This document shows positions 44,976 to 54,480 of a stretch of DNA of 64,000 nucleotides, piece after piece. Source of the DNA: Panacagrimonas sp. (GTDB lineage: Bacteria > Pseudomonadota > Gammaproteobacteria > Nevskiales > Nevskiaceae); the NCBI RefSeq assembly GCF_020697055.1, contig NZ_JAJFBP010000010.1, positions 90,597 to 154,596 on the forward strand, written 5' to 3'. Each line of letters starts with the position of its first letter. The stretch's first letter is position 1. Made by a program: the position numbers and the translations under genes. The notes under the pieces were generated by a model that had not been told where the DNA came from, did no database searches, and was given only the letters and a program-made list of their open reading frames with translations.

Positions 44976-46403
44976 CTATCCCCAGTCGACGAGCTCGTGC
45001 ACGTCGCCGCGGACCGGCAACGGCGGCGTGTCGGCGGACCCGGCGCGCATCGCCAGGCCGTGACGCGCATGCATGATGTTGCCGCGCGTGAGCCGCGCGA
45101 CCTGCGCGCCTTCCACGCAACGCAGCTGCACCTTCTGCAGGATCATCGCGAGCATCAGGCGGATCGACTGCGCCGCGAACAGCATGCCCACGCAGGCGCG
45201 CGGACCGGCCCCGAACGGCAGGTAGGCGTAGGCCGGCGGCGACCAGTCGATCCAGCGCGAAGGCCGGAAACGCATGGGCTCGGGGTACACCCGCGCGTCG
45301 CGATGGATCGCGATCGGGCTCACCAGGACATTGGCGTGCTGCGGCAACCGATGTTCGCCCAGCGCGGTATCGGGCTCCGCGCAGGTACGCAGGAACTGCA
45401 TCGGGGCGGGACTGAGCACGCGCAGGCTCTCCTTCACGACGCGGTCGAGCACCGGAAGGCGCAACAGGTCCGGCAGCGTCGGCGCGCGGCCCTCGAGCGT
45501 CGTATCGAGCTCGGCCTTGAGTTCGCGCAGCACCGCGGGATGCCGATCGAGCAGGAACAGCGTCCAGGCCAGCGCCATCGCCGAGGTGTCGTGTCCGGCG
45601 ACGACCAGTTCCAGCGCCTCGCCCATCAGCTCGTCGTCGGACAGCCCGCCGCCGTCCGCGTCGCGTGCCGCCATCAGCAGGCCCACGGCGTCGCGCGGCG
45701 CGCCGCCGATCGTGCGCTTGCGCGCGAGCAGCGATCGCAGCTCCTTGGCCAATGCTTCGGCCAGGCGCAGCTTGCGTCGCTGCGGCGAGCCCGGGAGATC
45801 GACCGGGAACAGGATCGTCGACGGCGCCGTGACCACGTGCATGAAGTCGTCGACGATCCGGCCGATACCGGCCTTGGCCTCATCCGGCTCCAGGCCGTAG
45901 AAGCATTTCATCGCGATGCCGAGCGTCAGGTCCCGGCATCGCGCCGCCACGTCGAGCGGCTCGGCGCCGTCCACCGGCCACGACGCCAGCGTGCGCGCGG
46001 TGTGCTGCACGATGTCCGCCGCATACCCTTCCATCGGCGCACGGGCGAACGCCGGTTGCAGCAGTTCGCGCTGGCGTCGATGGCGTTGGCCGTTGAGCGC
46101 CACCAGGCAATGGCTGAGCGTGCCGAAGGCGCTTCCCGGCGGGCCGTCGAACAGATGCTCGTCGTGGCGGAAGCGCGCCGGCTCGGACAGCACGTCGCGC
46201 GCGCGCTCGTATCCAAAGACGCAGACGATCGCCGGATTGCGACCCACCAGCGGCACGACGTCACGGCCCAGGCGCTGCAAGGCGAGGACGCGTCCCACCG
46301 GATCGTCGAGAAAACGGAACAGCGCCAGAGGAAACCCGATGCCCGGCAACACCGTCGGGCCTCGCAGAGAAGGTGATCCCGGAAAACCGAACAGCTGCGG
46401 CAT
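44976..46403 (-). CDS. Cytochrome P450
   Basis: 475 residues. Oxygen-binding I-helix motif AGHDTS (269-274), the K-helix ExxR at Glu325-Arg328 (KESLRVL), PERF-like MRFRPSRW (377-384) and the heme loop PFGAGPRACVG with the axial cysteine Cys404. The sequence is of the long, CYP4-like bacterial type often acting on fatty acids or terpenes. No ferredoxin or reductase gene is adjacent, so electrons come from elsewhere. Divergent from an SDR gene across 109 bases, a common pairing for oxidation of a hydroxylated product. Confidence 0.95.
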   Translation of the reverse strand: MPQLFGFPGSPSLRGPTVLPGIGFPLALFRFLDDPVGRVLALQRLGRDVVPLVGRNPAIVCVFGYERARDVLSEPARFRHDEHLFDGPPGSAFGTLSHCLVALNGQRHRRQRELLQPAFARAPMEGYAADIVQHTARTLASWPVDGAEPLDVAARCRDLTLGIAMKCFYGLEPDEAKAGIGRIVDDFMHVVTAPSTILFPVDLPGSPQRRKLRLAEALAKELRSLLARKRTIGGAPRDAVGLLMAARDADGGGLSDDELMGEALELVVAGHDTSAMALAWTLFLLDRHPAVLRELKAELDTTLEGRAPTLPDLLRLPVLDRVVKESLRVLSPAPMQFLRTCAEPDTALGEHRLPQHANVLVSPIAIHRDARVYPEPMRFRPSRWIDWSPPAYAYLPFGAGPRACVGMLFAAQSIRLMLAMILQKVQLRCVEGAQVARLTRGNIMHARHGLAMRAGSADTPPLPVRGDVHELVDWG

Positions 46404-46512
46404 GGGTCGCGTGTCGTCGAGGCGATCCCGCGACTATAGGTGACGTCCGGGTCCCCGCCGCCGATCGCGATCGATACCATCTTTCGACGTCCACACGAGG
46501 AAACGACCCACC

Positions 46513-47334
<822 letters not shown>

Positions 47335-47353
47335 CGTTCCTCGGCGTTCCGAT

Positions 47354-47392
47354 TCCCTCTCCCCATGCGATGAAGCCGCATGGGGAGAGGGA
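47354..47392. repeat. Long palindrome between convergent SDR and MocR genes (copy 1)
   Basis: TCCCTCTCCCCATGCG pairs with its complement over 16 bp around a 7-base loop. The reverse complement of this element recurs at 50223-50259 with a single base difference, and a shortened form at 50156-50179. REP-like; may also serve as a bidirectional terminator here. Confidence 0.9.
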
Positions 47393-47395
47393 GCA

Positions 47396-48892
47396 CTACG
47401 CGCCGCAGATCACCTTCGCCAACCGCTCGATCCCCTCCCCGATCATCTTCTCCTCCATCGACGCGTAGCCCAACAGAAATCCGGCGCGTTCCGGCGCTTC
47501 CAGGAAATAAGGCGAGATCGGGTAGATGCCGACGCCGCGCTCGGCGGCGGCGCGGATCATCTGCGGGACGTCGGACGCCGGCCGATCCTCGGCCCACATC
47601 ATCACGTGGATCCCGGCGTTGGCACCTTCGATGGTCACGCGATTCCCCAGGAACTGCCCGGTCGCCTGCAGCAGCGCGGTGCGACGCTGCGCGCACAGGC
47701 GCTTGGCGCGCAGCAGGTGCCGGCTGAAATGGCCCTGGCTCATGAAATCGGCAAGCGACATCTGCAACAGCATCGGCGTCAGCCGATCGCAGACGTGCTT
47801 GGCGGTGACGAAGCTGTCGAGCAGCGGGCGCGGGCTCACCAGGTAGCCCAGGCGCATCGACGGAAACAGCACCTTGGACATCGTGCCGACGTAGATCACG
47901 CGATCGTCGACGTCGGCGCCCTTGATCGCCTCGATCGGCCGGATGTCGTAGCGCAGCTCGCCGTCGTAGTCGTCCTCGATGACGTAGGAGCCGTGCGCGC
48001 GCGCCCATTCGAGCAGCGCCGCGCGACGCGGAGCCGACAGCACCGCGCCGGTCGGAAACTGGTGGGACGGCGTCACGTACAGCGCACGACAGCGCGGCGT
48101 GCGCGCGGGCAGCCTCTCCACCTGCAGGCCGTCACGATCCACCGGCACCGGCAGCACGCGCGCGCCGGCGGCGGCAAAGGCTTCGCGCGCGCCTTCGTAG
48201 GTCGGCTCCTCGAGCGCGACGTGATCGCCCGCATTGATCAGGATCCGCGCCGCCAGATCCAGCGCCTGCTGCGAGCCCGAGACGATCACGACCTGGTCGG
48301 CCGAGCACACGATGCCGCGCGCGCGACGCAGGTATTCGGCGATCTCGACCCGCAACGGCATGTAACCGGCCGCATCGCCGTAGCCCAGCACCGAGACCGA
48401 GCCGATCGTCGCGCGCCGCGCCACGATCCGCGACCACGCCGCGAACGGGAAATCGCCGACCACCGGCAGGCCGTAGCGGAAGTCGTATTGCAGCTCGGGT
48501 CGCTCGAGGATCGGCGATGCGTCGAGCGATCGCAGGCGCCGCGCGAAGTCCGACAGTCGCGGCTCCGATGACGACGGGACCAGCGCCTCGTCGTCGGACT
48601 CGGCCGGCTCGGGTCGCGCCGCCTTCTCCATTCCGCTGACGAACGATCCGCCGCCGAAGTGGCTCGCGATCAGGCCTTCGTTGGCGAGCTCGGCATAGGC
48701 CGCGATGACCGTGTTGCGCGACAGGCCCAGATCCTTGGCCAGCGTGCGCGTCGGCGGCATGCGCGCGCCCTCACCGGATTTCCGGATCTCCGCGCGCAAC
48801 GCGCGCACCAGCTGGTCGACGAGCGTGCCCTGGCCGTCCAGCGACAACATCATCGAGAAATAGGCCGACTTGGCGCGGCGCGTGCTGCCCAT
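47396..48892 (-). CDS. MocR/PdxR-type regulator (GntR helix-turn-helix plus aminotransferase domain)
   Basis: 498 residues: GntR winged helix at about 20-90 (MPPTRTLAKDLGLSRNTV, GGGSFV), a linker, then a fold-type-I aminotransferase domain (about 130-495). PLP contacts visible are VSGSQQALDLAARIL, EEPTYEGAR, IEDDYDGELRY and the PLP lysine in GTMSKVLFPSMRLGY. Members regulate vitamin B6, GABA or related metabolism; the target here is unknown and no pdx gene is adjacent. Divergent genes on its upstream side are absent; 48893-49131 carries an inverted repeat. Confidence 0.93.
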   Translation of the reverse strand: MGSTRRAKSAYFSMMLSLDGQGTLVDQLVRALRAEIRKSGEGARMPPTRTLAKDLGLSRNTVIAAYAELANEGLIASHFGGGSFVSGMEKAARPEPAESDDEALVPSSSEPRLSDFARRLRSLDASPILERPELQYDFRYGLPVVGDFPFAAWSRIVARRATIGSVSVLGYGDAAGYMPLRVEIAEYLRRARGIVCSADQVVIVSGSQQALDLAARILINAGDHVALEEPTYEGAREAFAAAGARVLPVPVDRDGLQVERLPARTPRCRALYVTPSHQFPTGAVLSAPRRAALLEWARAHGSYVIEDDYDGELRYDIRPIEAIKGADVDDRVIYVGTMSKVLFPSMRLGYLVSPRPLLDSFVTAKHVCDRLTPMLLQMSLADFMSQGHFSRHLLRAKRLCAQRRTALLQATGQFLGNRVTIEGANAGIHVMMWAEDRPASDVPQMIRAAAERGVGIYPISPYFLEAPERAGFLLGYASMEEKMIGEGIERLAKVICGA

Positions 48893-48937
48893 CAGACCAG
48901 TCTAGCGTCCGACCCCAAAAAAACGGGGGTTGGGTGA

Positions 48938-49043
48938 AGCCACCGAACACACCGAACGAAAAGCCCTCCGCGGCACCTTCTCGAGGTCATCTCGACTACT
49001 GACCCCCCACACCCGCGTCGCTTTTTCAGTGTGTTCGGTGGCT
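48938..49043. repeat. 15-bp inverted repeat flanking 76 bases
   Basis: AGCCACCGAACACAC (48938-48952) and GTGTGTTCGGTGGCT (49029-49043) are exact reverse complements. Inside lies GC-poor sequence with no gene. The rest of the 48893-49131 gap holds only the terminator at 49075. Confidence 0.75.
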
Positions 49044-49074
49044 CAGACCGCCCCTGAGAATCCGGCGAACGAAC

Positions 49075-49108
49075 GAAAAAAGCCGGGGCCGATCGACTCG
49101 GCCCCGGC
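49075..49108 (-). terminator. Intrinsic terminator of the double-cupin gene
   Basis: On the minus strand GCCGGGGCCGA pairs with TCGGCCCCGGC, followed by TTTTTT. Stem of 11 bp; textbook Rho-independent signal 24 bases after the stop codon. Confidence 0.92.
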
Positions 49109-49131
49109 GAGAGGTGAAACCTCGGGATCGA

Positions 49132-50004
49132 TCAGGCCGGGTCGGGCAGCTTGTCGCGGGTGATCACCCACAGCTTCTTCGAGAACGGACCCTTCGACGT
49201 CCAGGTGACATGCATGCCCGAGGACAGCCCGATCACGTCGCCGGCGCGGAACGAGTGCTTCTTGCCGCTGAGGGTTTCGACCACGTCGACCTCGCCTTCG
49301 AGCAGCAGGATGGTCTCGTCGCCGAGCGTGCCGGTGTAGGGCGTGACCATGCGGCCGTTCTTGTCGACATCGCTGCCGGCGATGCCCTTACCCGAACGCC
49401 ACACGCCCGACATCATCGTGCCGGTCGAACCGCTCGGACGGATGAAGATCAGCTCGCCGGCGACCAGCGGGCCTTCCTTGGGCTCGGTGAAGTGGTACTC
49501 GGCCCAGTCCGGCGGGTTGTCGCTGACGTTGCTGATCAGCAGATCGGTGGGCGGGTTGGGCGTCGCATCCGTGCCGTTGAAGATGCACCAGTACTTCTTG
49601 AAGTTCGGCGCATCGATCTCCCACAGCACCTCGAGATTCTTCGGGCTGCTGACGATCGATCCCGGCGCGATGCGGTACTTCTTGCCGGTGGACTTGACCG
49701 TCAGCGTCGCGGTGCCCTCGATGACGCACGCGGTCTCGTCACCCAGCGGCGACGAATAGGTGATGCGGTGCGAGCCGTCCTTGGACGCACCCGGCGCGGT
49801 CGGGTTGGTGCGCCAGAAGCCGGCCATCAGCGTGCCGGAGGTCCCGAAGGGGCGGATCACGGCGATCTCGCCGTGGACCTGGCGACCGAGCTTGGGCTCG
49901 ACCCATTCGAAGGGCAGCCACTGGTCACGCGCGATGTCCTGCGTTCCGCCGTGCACGACGTGCGTGGCGGGGACGGTGTCGGTCAGTCTGTCGTTGACGC
50001 CCAT
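49132..50004 (-). CDS. Double-cupin protein
   Basis: 290 residues built from two related cupin halves (about 50-160 and 185-288). Matching segments are GEIAVIRPFGTSGTLMAG with GELIFIRPSGSTGTMMSG, and SPLGDETACVIEGTATL with GTLGDETILLLEGEVDV. This resembles the cupin_3/EutQ-like group. Metal-binding histidines of classic cupins are mostly missing, so it may be a binding or regulatory protein; the substrate is unknown. ATG 50004 has GAGGAG seven bases upstream; a longer frame from 50076 is low-complexity. A strong terminator follows, so it is a single-gene unit. Confidence 0.82.
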   Translation of the reverse strand: MGVNDRLTDTVPATHVVHGGTQDIARDQWLPFEWVEPKLGRQVHGEIAVIRPFGTSGTLMAGFWRTNPTAPGASKDGSHRITYSSPLGDETACVIEGTATLTVKSTGKKYRIAPGSIVSSPKNLEVLWEIDAPNFKKYWCIFNGTDATPNPPTDLLISNVSDNPPDWAEYHFTEPKEGPLVAGELIFIRPSGSTGTMMSGVWRSGKGIAGSDVDKNGRMVTPYTGTLGDETILLLEGEVDVVETLSGKKHSFRAGDVIGLSSGMHVTWTSKGPFSKKLWVITRDKLPDPA

Positions 50005-50153
50005 CTCGACTCTCCTCTTTTTCCTTGGGGGTAATACCTGGTCCGACGCCGGCGGGGCCGGCACGGGAACCGGCATCTTGGTGGAGCGAACCGATCAAGG
50101 GGAGTACCAAATCGATCGGGTCGGATGGGACCAAGAGTCGTGGCGCGATGTGC

Positions 50154-50260
50154 TCCCTCTCCCCGCGTGCGGGGAGAGGCTTGGGGTGAGGGGGCCTTCG
50201 CGGTCTGATCCCTCACTCCAGCCCCTCTCCCCATGCGGCTTCACCGCATGGGGAGAGGGA
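50154..50260. repeat. Pair of REP-like palindromes in inverted arrangement (BIME-like, copies 2 and 3)
   Basis: Palindrome CCTCTCCCCG-CGTG-CGGGGAGAGG (50156-50179) and the 16-bp palindrome 50223-50259 flank GGGGTGAGGG and CCCTCACTCC, which are themselves inverted with one mismatch. The whole block is a large imperfect inverted repeat in the gap between the methyltransferase and double-cupin genes. The 50223 copy is the reverse complement of the 47354 copy. Confidence 0.85.
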
Positions 50261-50270
50261 GGCATTCGAC

Positions 50271-51176
50271 TCATTTTCCGCGCCGCTTGCCCACGCACAC
50301 CACGTAACGCAGCACCCGCTCCTTTTCGGCCCATCGAAGGAACGCCGCGGTCGCGCGGTACTTGGTCCAGGGGATGTCGCGGCGGATCGACGGATGCAGC
50401 GCGGCGCGATAGCGATCGAGCCAGTCGCCAAACGGCGTGAACACCGCCGTCGTCGCATCCTCGAAGCGCTCGATCTCGAATCCCGCGCGCGCGACCTGGA
50501 GACGGTACCCCTTGGCGGTGAGCAGGTTCGGCGACGGAATGCGGCTGAGGCGCGCCATGCCGGCGAGCAGCGCGCGCTGGCGCAGCGACAGGTCGGGACG
50601 CGCCAGCACGATGTCGCTCAGCGCGAGCCGTCCGCCCGGGCGCAGCACGCTCGCCGCCTGGCGCAGGAACACGCGACGCGCCGGTGCGAAGTGGTACGCG
50701 CAGTCGAGCGCGACCACGGCGTCGGCCTTGACGCCGGCGGCGACGCGCGACGACCACCACGCGTACAGGTCGGTCGCGCTGCCCTGCTCCAGCCGCTGCG
50801 CGATGTCCGCATGCCCGGCGGCGATCAAACGGCGGCGCGCGAGCGCGGTCTGGCCGTGCGACAGGTTCAGGCCGTGGATCTCGTGCACGCCGTAATGCCC
50901 GACCCATCGCAGCACCTGGTCGCCGCAGCCGAAGCCCACGTCGATCAGGCGCGTCCCGCGTCCGAGCTCCAGCCCCGCCACCGTTCGATCGGCCAGCGCC
51001 GTGCAGGCGTCGGCGTAGCGCAGGTCCGGTCGATCCCAATATCCGAGGTTGCCCCAGGACGTGCGCCCGCCGGATCCGTCCGATTCGTGGTTGAGCGATT
51101 CGGCGTCGGCCAGATCGTGGAATTCGCCGCGCGCGCCGGCGGCGGCATCCGCGCCCCGCGACAGCGTGAACCTCAT
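50271..51176 (-). CDS. Class I SAM-dependent methyltransferase
   Basis: 301 residues. SAM-binding motif I is LIDVGFGCGDQ (about 76-86); motif II/III segments ADAVVALDCAYHF and LRPGGRLALSDIV follow. The sequence is similar in layout to small-molecule and sterol/tocopherol-type C-methyltransferases. The N terminus (LADAESLNHESDGSG...WGNLGYWDRP) resembles that group. ATG 51176 overlaps the stop of the upstream FAD gene (ATGA), so the two act in one pathway. Substrate unknown. Confidence 0.85.
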   Translation of the reverse strand: MRFTLSRGADAAAGARGEFHDLADAESLNHESDGSGGRTSWGNLGYWDRPDLRYADACTALADRTVAGLELGRGTRLIDVGFGCGDQVLRWVGHYGVHEIHGLNLSHGQTALARRRLIAAGHADIAQRLEQGSATDLYAWWSSRVAAGVKADAVVALDCAYHFAPARRVFLRQAASVLRPGGRLALSDIVLARPDLSLRQRALLAGMARLSRIPSPNLLTAKGYRLQVARAGFEIERFEDATTAVFTPFGDWLDRYRAALHPSIRRDIPWTKYRATAAFLRWAEKERVLRYVVCVGKRRGK

Positions 51177-52525
51177 CGCGGGGTCGCGATCGTTTCGCTC
51201 CACGGCGCGCGGGCGCCGAGCCGCATCGCGGCGTCCACGGCCGATTCCACCGCGGCCTCGAGCAGCGGCACGCGATCGCCCATGTACGCGCCGCAGAACA
51301 GCAGGTCGGGTGCGACATCGCCGTCGCACTGCGCGCGGCGCAGTTCCGCCGCGGCACGACGGCTGTCGTGCGTGACCAGCGGTCGCGTGAACGTCGCCTC
51401 GGCCAGCACGCGGTCGTCGCGCACGTCGCGCAGGGGATTCCAGGTCTGGAACACGCGACGCTGGCGCCGATAGGTGCTGAAGGCCTGCGTCATGTCGACC
51501 GTGACCTCCGGTCGCGGCGCGTCCTTGGGAAGGTGATAGGTCACCGGCGAGAGCCCCCAGCTCCACGCACGCGGCAGCACGCGGGTGTCGGTGTGCACGC
51601 GCATCACCGAACGCTCGAACGGGATGCGCCGCAGCAACGCGGCCGATGCCGGCGCGGCCTGTTCGACGATCGACGCCGCCTGGTGCGCCTGCGTGGCGAG
51701 CACGATGCGATCGAACACCTGCGATTGGCCGTCCTGCGTCAGCACCGCATAGCCGCCCTGTCGCGTGTTCGAGGCGGGCGCGATGCCGCGAACCTCGACA
51801 CCGCACACCAGCGCGATGCCCTCGGCCATGCGCGACACGATGTTCTCGACGCCCAGTTCGGCGCGCATCACGCCCTGCTTCATCACGCCGGAGGTCAGAT
51901 ACCCGAGCATCAGATCGGCGGGATAGTCGAGCACGCTGTCGACATCGCAGGTGCAGATCACGCTCAACGTCGGGAGCAGCACGCCGCGGATGAAGCGTTC
52001 GGAATAGTCCTTCGTGTCGAGGTACTCGCCGAGCGTCACGTGACGCAGATAGGCCTCGGCGTCGTCCTCGACGTCGCGGCGCGCGGCGGAGAAGAAACGC
52101 AGGCTGTCGCGCGCGATGCGCAGCGCCTGCACCTGTCGCAGCGGGCCGCCCGCCGTCGGACGCAGGTAGCTCATCGAACGACCGAGCACGCGCGCGTTGC
52201 CGTAGTGGAAGAACACGCGGCCGTCGCCGTCGGCGAACGCCGCGGCGTGATCGGTCGCCTGCATGCGCACGCCGATCGCATCGAGCAGGCCGAACAGCTG
52301 CGGGTAGTAGCCCTCGCAGAACACGCGCGTGGGGATGTCGATGCGCGTGGTGCGTCCGCGGCTGGTGTAGTCGACGCCGAACACGCCCATGCCGGGTCGC
52401 GCGTGCTGCTCGAACAGCGTGACCTCGTTGCCCTGTTGGCGGCGCAACAGCCACGCGGCGGTCAGGCCGCCGATGCCGCTGCCGATCACCGCGATGCGCC
52501 GGGGTCGTCGTGGGGGTTCCTGCAT
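51173..52525 (-). CDS. FAD-dependent amine-oxidase-like protein
   Basis: 450 residues. The N-terminal dinucleotide motif IAVIGSGIGGLTAAWLL (about 11-27) is the FAD Rossmann loop, followed by VTLFEQHARPGMG. The C terminus has the second FAD contact LLFCGAYMGDRVPLLEAAVES. This fits the COG2907-type predicted NAD/FAD-binding proteins often found beside cyclopropane-fatty-acid-synthase-like methyltransferases; here too a methyltransferase is coupled downstream. ATG 52525 is used; a GTG nine bases upstream is possible. Upstream lies an operator-like array. Confidence 0.85.
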   Translation of the reverse strand: MQEPPRRPRRIAVIGSGIGGLTAAWLLRRQQGNEVTLFEQHARPGMGVFGVDYTSRGRTTRIDIPTRVFCEGYYPQLFGLLDAIGVRMQATDHAAAFADGDGRVFFHYGNARVLGRSMSYLRPTAGGPLRQVQALRIARDSLRFFSAARRDVEDDAEAYLRHVTLGEYLDTKDYSERFIRGVLLPTLSVICTCDVDSVLDYPADLMLGYLTSGVMKQGVMRAELGVENIVSRMAEGIALVCGVEVRGIAPASNTRQGGYAVLTQDGQSQVFDRIVLATQAHQAASIVEQAAPASAALLRRIPFERSVMRVHTDTRVLPRAWSWGLSPVTYHLPKDAPRPEVTVDMTQAFSTYRRQRRVFQTWNPLRDVRDDRVLAEATFTRPLVTHDSRRAAAELRRAQCDGDVAPDLLFCGAYMGDRVPLLEAAVESAVDAAMRLGARAPWSETIATPR

Positions 52526-52744
52526 GGGGTCCACAGATGGAAGAAATGGGGGCGCGCCGCGCGACACGATCCAAGCGCGGATTGTGATCGGACCCACGAC
52601 GCGGCCGCATGGCCTGTGCGCCATCGCCACCACGATCGGCCCTGCCGGCGGCCGCGCAGTCTGGAAGGGATCGGGCTTGCCCGGCACACGACTTTGGATA
52701 GCGCCGATCGACGCCGGCGTGCGTCGCCTGCGAGCTTGCGCCGC

Positions 52745-52845
52745 GTCTCACGCGCTGAGACCGACCCAGGCAGGGGTCTCAGAACTGAGATGGATCGGGC
52801 CTCGACGGATCAACAGGCCATTGATTCATCTCATGTAATGAGATG
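52745..52845. promoter_or_regulatory. Array of TGAGA/TCTCA operator-like inverted repeats
   Basis: Four inverted repeats in 100 bases use the same half-site: GTCTCA-N5-TGAGAC (52745-52761), TGAGACC...GGTCTCA with a 12-base centre (52756-52781), TCTCAG-AA-CTGAGA (52777-52790) and CATCTCAT-GTA-ATGAGATG (52827-52845). They lie between the divergent FAD-oxidase gene and the choice-of-anchor-P-like gene. The rest of the 440-base gap shows no coding signal. Confidence 0.6.
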
Positions 52846-52966
52846 GCTTGGTCATTGCGCTCCGACCTCCGAGAGCTGGTGCGGCGGACGTCGGGAGGCC
52901 TTGGGGGCACTTCCGTTCGACCAAGCCGGGAGTCCCGTCCAATTTCGAAAGCGCAAGGAGCCCTAG

Positions 52967-54256
52967 ATGAGCGTTGCAACCACGTCGCGCCATACCACCC
53001 GGTGGTGGACCGCCGCCCTGACCACCGCGACCGTGCTGCTGGCCAGCACGTCGGCCGTCCAGGCGACCTATCCCGAATCACCTCCGCCGCCGGCGCCCGA
53101 TTGCGGCACCACCGGCGCGGCCAACAGCCACGCGGCCCGGGCCTACTCGCTGAAGCTCGCCGCCTCGGTGCTGGGCATCGACATCGGCATTCCGGGCTCA
53201 CCGGCCGGCGCCGGCGTGCCCGATACGGGTGAGCTGCCTTCGACCGGCGGCAGCAACGACGCAACCCTGGTCGCCATCAGCGGCGTGGATCTGCCGATTC
53301 CGCTGCCCAAGCAGTTGAGCCTAGGCGCCAAGATCCTGCACAACACCACGTTCGGTTCGGGCAACACCAGCGGCGCCTATTCGTCGGTGGCGGACCTGAA
53401 CCTGGCGATCAACAACGGCCTGACCAACCTGCTGTCGGTTTCGGCCAGCGCGCTGAACGCGTACAGCACGGTCAAGTGCGTCAACAAGACGCGGACCGTC
53501 GATGCCGGGCGAACCGGTTCCAAGATCGCCAAGCTCGTGATCAAGGTGCTGGGCGTGCCGATCGTGATCCCGGCGCAGGCACCGGCGAACACCAAGATCG
53601 CGCTGCCGCTCGCGCTGAAACTGCTGGCCAAGGGCAGCATCGTGCTCAACGAGCAGGTCACGTCCAATGGTCGACAGGTCGTCAACGCGGTGCACGTCAA
53701 TCTGGAGGTCCTGGGCCTGCTCAACGCGGCGAAGATCGACCTGATCATCTCGCACGCCGAAGCCAACACGACCTGCGGCAGCGGCGGTGATCCCGACAGC
53801 TGCACCTGCAAGTTCCGCGACTTCGTCACCGGCGGCGGTCAGTTCCCGGCCAACGGCGGCAGCGTGAGCTTCAGCGTCAACGGCCGGGCCGAGGGCAGCA
53901 ACGGTCCGAAGGGCCGCCTGAACATCGTCGACCACACGACGCGGCGACACATCAAGGGCGACACGATGCACGACTACCAGATCCTGGGTGATCAGGCGCG
54001 GGCGCTGTCGTACCACTGCAGCGACAACACGTCCGGCGCCATCGGGGTCTGCCAGGCCTTCGTCCAGGACAACGCCACGTCGGGCGGCGGATCGGATCTG
54101 TTCGGGTTGTACTCGGCGCAGGAGGGGCAGGTGTATCCGACCGTCCCGCTGCTCCACGGCAACATCATGCTGCACAAGCCCAACTGCGGAGCCGGGGGTG
54201 GGGGTGGCGGCGGCACCTCGCCGCCCAAGCCGCCCAAGGGGCCCAAGCCCAAGTAA
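52967..54256 (+). CDS. Secreted protein of the choice-of-anchor P type
   Basis: 429 residues. Signal peptide (about 1-33, hydrophobic core AALTTATVLLAST, cleavage after VQA). A first domain (about 48-270) with ANSHAARAYSLKLAAS, alternating hydrophobic strands and two cysteine pairs is followed by a second domain starting DFVTGGGQFPANGGSVSF (about 282-299), typical of the domain after choice-of-anchor P modules. The tail is Gly-rich then PKPPKGPKPK, a basic/proline end instead of a membrane anchor. Probably extracellular; function unknown. ATG 52967 has AAGGAG six bases upstream. A strong terminator follows. Confidence 0.72.
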   Translation: MSVATTSRHTTRWWTAALTTATVLLASTSAVQATYPESPPPPAPDCGTTGAANSHAARAYSLKLAASVLGIDIGIPGSPAGAGVPDTGELPSTGGSNDATLVAISGVDLPIPLPKQLSLGAKILHNTTFGSGNTSGAYSSVADLNLAINNGLTNLLSVSASALNAYSTVKCVNKTRTVDAGRTGSKIAKLVIKVLGVPIVIPAQAPANTKIALPLALKLLAKGSIVLNEQVTSNGRQVVNAVHVNLEVLGLLNAAKIDLIISHAEANTTCGSGGDPDSCTCKFRDFVTGGGQFPANGGSVSFSVNGRAEGSNGPKGRLNIVDHTTRRHIKGDTMHDYQILGDQARALSYHCSDNTSGAIGVCQAFVQDNATSGGGSDLFGLYSAQEGQVYPTVPLLHGNIMLHKPNCGAGGGGGGGTSPPKPPKGPKPK

Positions 54257-54287
54257 CGGGCGGGCCCACCGAGGCGTCGGCGGTACC

Positions 54288-54329
54288 GGCCCTGCGGCGA
54301 CGACAAGTCGCCGCAGGGCCTTCTTTTTT
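54288..54329 (+). terminator. Intrinsic terminator after the choice-of-anchor-P-like gene
   Basis: GGCCCTGCGGCGAC pairs with GTCGCCGCAGGGCC (14-bp stem, 5-base loop), followed by TTCTTTTTT. Confidence 0.95.
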
Positions 54330-54480
54330 GTGCTCACCTGCTGGTGCTGGCCCCGATTCGTGTGATTTCCGTCCCACGCCCGTCTAAATCGACCTTGAGA
54401 CGTCAAATTCGGGTGATAGGCTGTCCGTCCCTCGGTCAGGATGTTGCGGGGCATCCGCTGGCGAGGGCTTGGAGGGAGGG

